From: Halomonas sp. A40-4
GTDB lineage: Bacteria; Pseudomonadota; Gammaproteobacteria; Pseudomonadales; Halomonadaceae
Direction: 5' to 3'
Length of the DNA: 64,000 bases
Assembly (NCBI RefSeq): GCF_015767635.1
Contig: NZ_CP065230.1
Location: 1,798,001 to 1,862,000, forward strand
Shown: positions 58,802 through 64,000 of the stretch, piece by piece
Layout of the letters: each line of letters begins with the position of its first letter
Numbering within the stretch: position 1 is the first letter of the stretch
Position numbers and translations under genes: made by a program
The notes under the pieces: model-generated
The model's database searches: none
What the model was told of the DNA's origin: nothing
The model's input: only the letters and a program-made list of their open reading frames with translations

Positions 58802-61213
58802 ATGCAGCAGAGCGCCGAACAGACACAATGTCTACCCTTGTTACCATTGCGCGATGTGGTGGTTTATCCGCAAATGGTGATCCCCCTTTTTGTGGGACGT
58901 GAAAAGTCGATCCAGGCCCTCGAGGCGTCAATGGAGGCTGACAAACGCGTTCTGCTAGTGGCTCAACGCGAGGCATCTCAAGATGAGCCCGACAACGCCG
59001 ACCTTTATGCCATGGGGACGGTGGCTGACATCATGCAGCTCCTGAAGCTGCCTGATGGAACGGTAAAGGTGCTGATCGAAGGCAACTTCCGGGCGGACGT
59101 GAGTCGCATCGAAGAGCATGCTGATGGTTACACTCAGGCCTATCTGGTGGCCCGTGAAAGCCAGCCGCTGACGACCCGCGAGCAAGAAGCATTGGTTCGC
59201 GTACTGCTCAATCAGTTTGAACAGTACGTCAAGCTGTCCAAAAAAGTACCCAATGAAGTCCTCAACTCGTTGTCCGGCATTGAGGATCCAAGTCGCCTGG
59301 TGGATACCATCTGTGCGCATTTATCGCTGAAAATCGGCGATAAACAAGAGCTCCTGGAAATGGATCGTGTGCGTGATCGCATTGAGCATTTGATGGCGCT
59401 CATCGAGTCTGAAATTGACCTCTTGCAGGTAGAAAAGCGGATTCGCACGCGTGTCAAAGAGCAGATGGAAAAGACGCAGCGTGAGTATTACCTGAACGAG
59501 CAAATGAAAGCCATCCAGAAAGAGATGGGCGAGCTCGATGATGTACCCAATGAAGTGGAAAAATACGAGCAGGCGATTGCCGCATCCGGCATGCCGAAAG
59601 AGGCGGCGGACAAGGCCAACCAAGAGCTGAACAAGCTCAAGATGATGGCGGCCAACTCTGCTGAAGCCAGCGTGGTTCGTTCTTATCTGGACTGGCTGGT
59701 TGCAGTGCCGTGGAAAAAACGTACCCGTGTTAAGCACGACTTGCAGAAAGCCCAACAGGTGCTTGATGAAGATCACTATGGTCTGGAAGAGGTAAAGTCA
59801 CGCATCCTTGAATACCTCGCGGTACAAAAGCGTGTACGCAAGATGAAAGGCCCCGTTTTGTGCCTGGTTGGCCCTCCTGGCGTGGGTAAAACGTCGCTTG
59901 GTCAATCGATTGCTCGGGCGACGAATCGTAAATACGTGCGCCTTGCTCTGGGCGGCGTGCGTGATGAATCAGAGATTCGGGGACATCGCCGAACCTATAT
60001 TGGTTCGTTGCCAGGTAAACTCATGCAACGCATGAGTCGGGCAGGTGTTAAAAACCCCTTGTTTTTGTTCGACGAAGTCGACAAGTTAGGCATGGATCAC
60101 CGGGGTGACCCGGCGTCTGCGCTGTTAGAGGTCTTGGATCCTGAGCAGAACAACAGCTTCAGCGATCATTACCTTGAGCTTGATTATGATCTGTCCGAAA
60201 CGCTGTTCATCTGCACAGCAAATTCGATGAATATTCCGGGTCCCTTGCTGGACCGTATGGAAATCATTCGTCTTCCTGGCTATACAGAAGATGAAAAGCT
60301 GGCGATCGCCAAGCGTTACTTGCTACCCAAGCAGTTGAAAGCCAATGGTTTGAAAAACGCCGAGCTGGCGGTTGAAGATGAGGCCTTGCTGGAGCTTATT
60401 CGGTATTACACCCGTGAAGCGGGTGTGCGCGAACTGGAGCGCCAGATCGCCAAGGTCTGCCGGAAAGTGTTGCGCGAGCGTATAGAACCTTCTGCCGTCA
60501 AGGATGGCGAATTGCCACCTGATCTGCTCGCGGCCAAGCACGTCGAGCACTATGCCGGCGTTCGGCGCTACAGCTATGGTCTTGCCGAAGAAGATGACCA
60601 GGTGGGCCGTGTGACCGGGCTGGCATGGACCTCTGTAGGTGGTGAGTTGCTTAATATCGAATCGGTTGTGACGCCAGGCAAAGGGCGAATCAACAAAACC
60701 GGCTCGTTGGGCGATGTCATGAAGGAGTCCGTCAGTGCTGCGCAAACCGTGGTACGTGCCAGAGCGCAGGCATACGGTATCGACGCCGAGCGATTCGAGA
60801 AAGAAGATCTACATATTCACGTCCCTGAGGGCGCCACCCCCAAGGATGGACCGAGTGCCGGGGTAGCCATGGTAACGGCGATTGTCTCTGCCTATACCCA
60901 ACGGCCAGTGAAGTGTCAGGTTGCGATGACAGGTGAAGTCAACCTGCGTGGCGAAGTATTGCCGATTGGTGGGCTAAAGGAGAAATTGCTGGCAGCCCGT
61001 CGTGGTGGTATAAAGATAGTCCTGATTCCGGAAGAAAATCGTCGCGATCTCAAGGAGGTACCGGACAATATCAAGGATGCACTGGATATTCGTCCGGTAC
61101 GCTGGATTGACGATGTACTTGCCGTGGCGTTGGCGGACGAACCTCTAGAAGGTGCGCCGCTACCTAAAGCGGATAAAGCGTTGGGTAACTCCGCCGTCGC
61201 CAATACACATTAG
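58802..61213 (+). CDS. lon: ATP-dependent protease La (Lon)
   Basis: An 803-residue AAA+ protease. N-terminal substrate domain (PLLPLRDVVVYPQMV), Walker A GPPGVGKTSLGQS, Walker B LFLFDEVDKL, and the proteolytic domain with the catalytic serine in PKDGPSAGVAM and lysine in GGLKEKLLAARRGGI. The 177-bp gap upstream did not show an obvious heat-shock (sigma-32) promoter by eye. Confidence 0.97.
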   Translation: MQQSAEQTQCLPLLPLRDVVVYPQMVIPLFVGREKSIQALEASMEADKRVLLVAQREASQDEPDNADLYAMGTVADIMQLLKLPDGTVKVLIEGNFRADVSRIEEHADGYTQAYLVARESQPLTTREQEALVRVLLNQFEQYVKLSKKVPNEVLNSLSGIEDPSRLVDTICAHLSLKIGDKQELLEMDRVRDRIEHLMALIESEIDLLQVEKRIRTRVKEQMEKTQREYYLNEQMKAIQKEMGELDDVPNEVEKYEQAIAASGMPKEAADKANQELNKLKMMAANSAEASVVRSYLDWLVAVPWKKRTRVKHDLQKAQQVLDEDHYGLEEVKSRILEYLAVQKRVRKMKGPVLCLVGPPGVGKTSLGQSIARATNRKYVRLALGGVRDESEIRGHRRTYIGSLPGKLMQRMSRAGVKNPLFLFDEVDKLGMDHRGDPASALLEVLDPEQNNSFSDHYLELDYDLSETLFICTANSMNIPGPLLDRMEIIRLPGYTEDEKLAIAKRYLLPKQLKANGLKNAELAVEDEALLELIRYYTREAGVRELERQIAKVCRKVLRERIEPSAVKDGELPPDLLAAKHVEHYAGVRRYSYGLAEEDDQVGRVTGLAWTSVGGELLNIESVVTPGKGRINKTGSLGDVMKESVSAAQTVVRARAQAYGIDAERFEKEDLHIHVPEGATPKDGPSAGVAMVTAIVSAYTQRPVKCQVAMTGEVNLRGEVLPIGGLKEKLLAARRGGIKIVLIPEENRRDLKEVPDNIKDALDIRPVRWIDDVLAVALADEPLEGAPLPKADKALGNSAVANTH

Positions 61214-61292
61214 GCAACGTCGGCAAACCAATAGCATTTTGTTTGTATCATTGCCCAAAGCCTTTATGGCGGGCACATCCAGGCAAGGTTGC

Positions 61293-61322
61293 TTGACAGG
61301 CGTTTCAGGGCATTGCTATAAA
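61293..61322 (+). promoter_or_regulatory. Candidate sigma-70 promoter of hupB
   Basis: TTGACA (61293-61298), 18-bp spacer, TATAAA (61317-61322), 81 bp before the hupB start. Confidence 0.55.
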
Positions 61323-61402
61323 ACGCTGCTATGCCTTGATCGTCGATACCGTCGGTGACCATGTCTTTAGAACCATTTTTTGAAACAGTCAAGGGGTGAA
61401 GT

Positions 61403-61675
61403 GTGAATAAGTCTGAGCTGATTGAAGCCATTGCCGCGTCTGCAGATATTCCAAAAGCAGCGGCAACCCGCGCATTGGATGCCATGGTGGAGTCTGTCAC
61501 CGATAGCCTAAAAAATGGTGACAGTGTTTCACTGGTGGGCTTTGGTACCTTCGCAATCAAAGAACGCGCTGCGCGTACGGGCCGTAACCCACAAACAGGT
61601 CAGCCGATCCAGATCAGTGCGGCAAAAGTGCCTAGCTTTAAAGCCGGTAAAGCATTGAAAGACGCCGTTAACTAA
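61403..61675 (+). CDS. hupB: DNA-binding protein HU-beta (GTG start)
   Basis: A 90-residue histone-like protein starting [14 protein letters not shown], with [32 protein letters not shown] forming the DNA-binding arm (shown in parts). The start codon is GTG at 61403 with AAGGGG upstream. The lon-hupB-ppiD order is conserved. Confidence 0.96.
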   Translation: MNKSELIEAIAASADIPKAAATRALDAMVESVTDSLKNGDSVSLVGFGTFAIKERAARTGRNPQTGQPIQISAAKVPSFKAGKALKDAVN

Positions 61676-61698
61676 GTTGTACGCGTTTGTAGTCATCT

Positions 61699-61735
61699 AT
61701 GGGCGCATCGCAACCGCGATGCGCCCATGTTATTT
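61699..61735 (+). terminator. Terminator after hupB
   Basis: A 13-bp perfect stem ATGGGCGCATCGC/GCGATGCGCCCAT with AACC loop, followed by GTTATTTT. Confidence 0.7.
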
Positions 61736-61787
61736 TCTAGCTCACCTTTAGGGGCGACCCGTTTAGCTGTGACTGCCTGAGGAAAAC

Positions 61788-63608
61788 ATGCTGCAAAGTA
61801 TTCGGAATGGATCCAGAAGCTGGGGAGCCAAGATTATTATCGGGGTCATGGTGGCTGCCATGGCGCTTTTCGGTGTGGAATCTTTGTTTGGTCTGTTCGG
61901 TGACGACCCGAATCAGGAAATCAGCGTGAATGGCGAGCCCATCATGCGCCAACAGATTGAATTGGAAGTTCAGCGTGCTATGCGTTCGGGCCAGGTCCCT
62001 CCTGAGCAAGAGCGTCAACTGCGCAATGACATAAGGGATGAACTGGTAACACAAACACTGCTTACCCAATACGCAGAAGAAGGCGGCTTGTACGTATCCG
62101 AAGATCAAGTCGACCAGCTCATTGTGGGGATTCCTGAATTCCAGGATGAAGACGGACGATTCTCGCCCGACATATTTCGCAACCGCCTATCAGGTGCTGG
62201 CTATACCCCTCTTTCATTTCGTGAGGAACTGGAAGTGGACGTTAAACGTCAACAGCTTCAGCAAGGCCTCGCGTTTAGTGACTTCACGCTGGATAACGAA
62301 CGTCAGCGTCTGGCAGAACTTCAACGTCAACAGCGCAGTTTTCGTTACGTGATGTTGGATGAAGATGACCTCGAGGGGGATATCGAGATCAGCGACGATG
62401 AGCTTCAAACCTACTATGAAGCCAATGCTGATCGGTTTGAACGTCCCGAACAGGTGCGTCTTGAGTATGTTCTGGTCGACCGTCGAGAAATGGCAAATAA
62501 CGTCGATGTGGATGAAGAGGCACTGCGAGAAGCCTGGCTAGAGCGGACCGAAGACGCAGATCGTCGCGTTTCGCACATCATGATTACATTCGGTGATGAG
62601 CGCAATCGCGATGAAGCTCAGCAGCGGGCGGATGAAGCGCTACAAGCCCTTGAAGACGGCGAGTCTTTCGCCGATACGGCACTCCGCTATTCTGATGATA
62701 CGGCCAGTGCTGAAGAAGGCGGCGACCTCGGCACGATCAGCCCTGGCTTCTTTGGTGAAGCCTTTGATGAGGCGGCATTTTCTCTTGATGAGGGGGAAAC
62801 GTCATCGGTTGTCGAAATGGACAACGCCTTGCATATCATTCAAGTCACCGACATTGAGCGTCCGGCGTTTGAGGACCAGCGGGATTCGCTGCGTGAAGAT
62901 GTCGCGATGAACGAAGTGAATGATGCGTTTAACGATAAGGTTCAGCAGCTCATCGACGAGAGCTTTGCCGCCGATGACTTGCAAAGCGTCGCCGAAGACC
63001 TTTCGCTAACCCTTGAAGAAAGCGACTGGCTGTCCCGGAATGACCAGGGTAGTAGCGTTCTATTTGAGCCAGGCGTCATGGAGCAGGCCTTCAGTGACGA
63101 CGTTCTGGAGGAAGGTTATAACAGCGAAGTGATCGAGCTCGATGAAGACCGTCGATTGGTCGTTCGCGTTGCTGACCATCGTGAGCAGACTCAGTTGCCG
63201 CTAAATGACGTGCGCGATGAGGTCGAGGCAGCGGTACGCGCCAAGCGGCAACAGGAGCGGCTTCAGTCGCAAGCCGAAGACATGGTGGCACGCCTGCAGG
63301 CAGGTGAGTCGATTGATAGGCAATGGCTGGAAGCCAACAATGTACGCCGCCAGGATGAAGTCACGGCTTCTCAACTGATCGTGCAAGCTGCTTTCCGGAT
63401 GCCCCATCCCGATGACGGCGAAAGCACCTACCAAACGGCAGTTCTACCTACTGGCGTTGCGGTCCTTGCGCTTGACGAAGTCACGGCGGGTGATGTGGAT
63501 GAAGAGCGCGAGCGGTTTGTCGCTCAAATGGCCCAGCAATTGCGCGCGCAGGCGATTATTCAGGGGCTTGTTGAAGACCTGCGTAGTGACGCCGAGATTG
63601 AGCGATGA
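61788..63608 (+). CDS. ppiD: Periplasmic folding chaperone PpiD
   Basis: A 606-residue inner-membrane-anchored chaperone. One N-terminal membrane segment (IIIGVMVAAMALFGVESLF), a SurA_N-like domain (QEISVNGEPIMRQQIELE), a parvulin rotamase domain (about 260-360: RVSHIMITF; SFADTALRYSDDTASAEEGG; GEAFDEAAFSL), and a helical C-terminus, very acidic overall as in halophile proteins. Assists outer-membrane protein folding. Follows hupB after its terminator. Confidence 0.92.
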   Translation: MLQSIRNGSRSWGAKIIIGVMVAAMALFGVESLFGLFGDDPNQEISVNGEPIMRQQIELEVQRAMRSGQVPPEQERQLRNDIRDELVTQTLLTQYAEEGGLYVSEDQVDQLIVGIPEFQDEDGRFSPDIFRNRLSGAGYTPLSFREELEVDVKRQQLQQGLAFSDFTLDNERQRLAELQRQQRSFRYVMLDEDDLEGDIEISDDELQTYYEANADRFERPEQVRLEYVLVDRREMANNVDVDEEALREAWLERTEDADRRVSHIMITFGDERNRDEAQQRADEALQALEDGESFADTALRYSDDTASAEEGGDLGTISPGFFGEAFDEAAFSLDEGETSSVVEMDNALHIIQVTDIERPAFEDQRDSLREDVAMNEVNDAFNDKVQQLIDESFAADDLQSVAEDLSLTLEESDWLSRNDQGSSVLFEPGVMEQAFSDDVLEEGYNSEVIELDEDRRLVVRVADHREQTQLPLNDVRDEVEAAVRAKRQQERLQSQAEDMVARLQAGESIDRQWLEANNVRRQDEVTASQLIVQAAFRMPHPDDGESTYQTAVLPTGVAVLALDEVTAGDVDEERERFVAQMAQQLRAQAIIQGLVEDLRSDAEIER

Positions 63609-63634
63609 TACTTGGGCGTTAAGCACGTACCGTC

Positions 63635-63665
63635 AAAAAAGCCGATCCAAGGGATCGGCTTTTTT
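63635..63665. terminator. Bidirectional terminator between ppiD and lpxH
   Basis: A 14-bp stem AAAAAAGCCGATCC/GGATCGGCTTTTTT with AAG loop, able to work on both strands of this convergent pair. Confidence 0.85.
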
Positions 63666-63675
63666 ATAGTGGCCG

Positions 63676-64000
63676 CTAGGGAGACGGTGGGTCGTTAAGG
63701 GGGAACTGCCGCAGCCGAGGGGTAGTATGGTCTGTTTTCTCGACCACAATATCCCAACCGTGACTGGCATCCCAGTCGCCAAGCACGAAGCGTTTTGCAG
63801 GAACATCTTCCACGGTTAAATCGTGCACTTTGGGACGATGGGTATGGCCATGAATCATGGTTGTGACACCATGCTTTTCCATCAGCGCTACCACCTCATC
63901 GTGGGTAACATCCATGATGGCATCTGCCTTCTTGGCATTGGCATCTCCCGACTGCAGGCGTAGGCTGCTGGCCAATTCCAAGCGTTGATCCAGCGGCATG
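63676..64000 (-). CDS. lpxH: UDP-2,3-diacylglucosamine diphosphatase LpxH, C-terminal part (cut by window end)
   Basis: The last 107-108 residues of LpxH, the lipid A pathway hydrolase. The segment IMDVTHDEVVALMEKHGV and the metal-binding IHGHTHRPKVH identify it. The start lies beyond base 64000; the methionine at 63999 is internal. Convergent with ppiD. Confidence 0.88.
   Translation of the reverse strand, partial: MPLDQRLELASSLRLQSGDANAKKADAIMDVTHDEVVALMEKHGVTTMIHGHTHRPKVHDLTVEDVPAKRFVLGDWDASHGWDIVVEKTDHTTPRLRQFPLNDPPSP

Overview
The window reads as chromosomal DNA of a moderately halophilic gammaproteobacterium, most likely a member of the Halomonadaceae (Halomonas or a close relative). 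That is inferred from the 16S/23S rRNA character, the gene content and gene order; no database search was possible. Almost all of it is conserved core genome. I see no phage, integrase, transposase, CRISPR array or defence island, and I do not think a wholly new multi-gene system is present. The unusual material sits in the rRNA operon, in the intergenic regions and in a few small or degenerate proteins.

Left part (1-14 kb): the 3' part of a large ATP-binding regulatory protein ends at an 80-bp terminal-inverted-repeat element. It converges there on a 7-deazaguanine (queuosine precursor) operon queC-queE-queD-ykgJ read on the minus strand. Then follow a SRPBCC protein, a DUF2789 protein, an asparaginase/MFS pair, a hypothetical gene, the RNA helicase rhlE, and a pqiABC envelope operon with a helix-hairpin-helix gene attached.

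Middle (14-38 kb): a calcium/sodium antiporter; a cyanide-insensitive-type cytochrome bd operon with its ABC exporter (cioA-cioB-cydD-cydC), preceded by an Fnr/Anr-like box; an adenine deaminase; and a complete rRNA operon (16S, tRNA-Ile, tRNA-Ala, 23S, 5S). This rRNA operon carries two partial internal duplications: a 5' half of tRNA-Ile and a 3' remnant of 5S. Facing it on the minus strand is a purine catabolic operon xdhA-xdhB-xdhC-guaD. It diverges from a RutR-like TetR regulator, with a perfect 16-bp palindromic operator in front of xdhA. Adenine deaminase, guanine deaminase and xanthine dehydrogenase together would route adenine (through hypoxanthine) and guanine to xanthine and urate. 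hrpB follows the regulator.

Right-middle (38-45.5 kb): an aa3-type cytochrome c oxidase cluster (DUF2970, coxB, coxA, cox11/ctaG, coxC, DUF2909 on the opposite strand, surf1, a Sco-like CxxxC membrane protein, ctaA). The window thus holds two terminal oxidases, one quinol-type and one cytochrome c-type. ctaB (heme O synthase) and a classical sco gene are not in the cluster.

Right part (45-64 kb): an OmpA-like lipoprotein with a strong leader stem-loop, then thrS-infC-rpmI-rplT-pheS-pheT-ihfA with infC starting at ATC. Next come a small flavodoxin and membrane protein pair, then the proteostasis run tig-clpP-clpX-lon-hupB-ppiD, and finally the truncated 3' end of lpxH. No stretch longer than about 300 bases lacks a gene; the longest gaps (about 230-290 bases) hold the promoters, leaders and hairpins listed.
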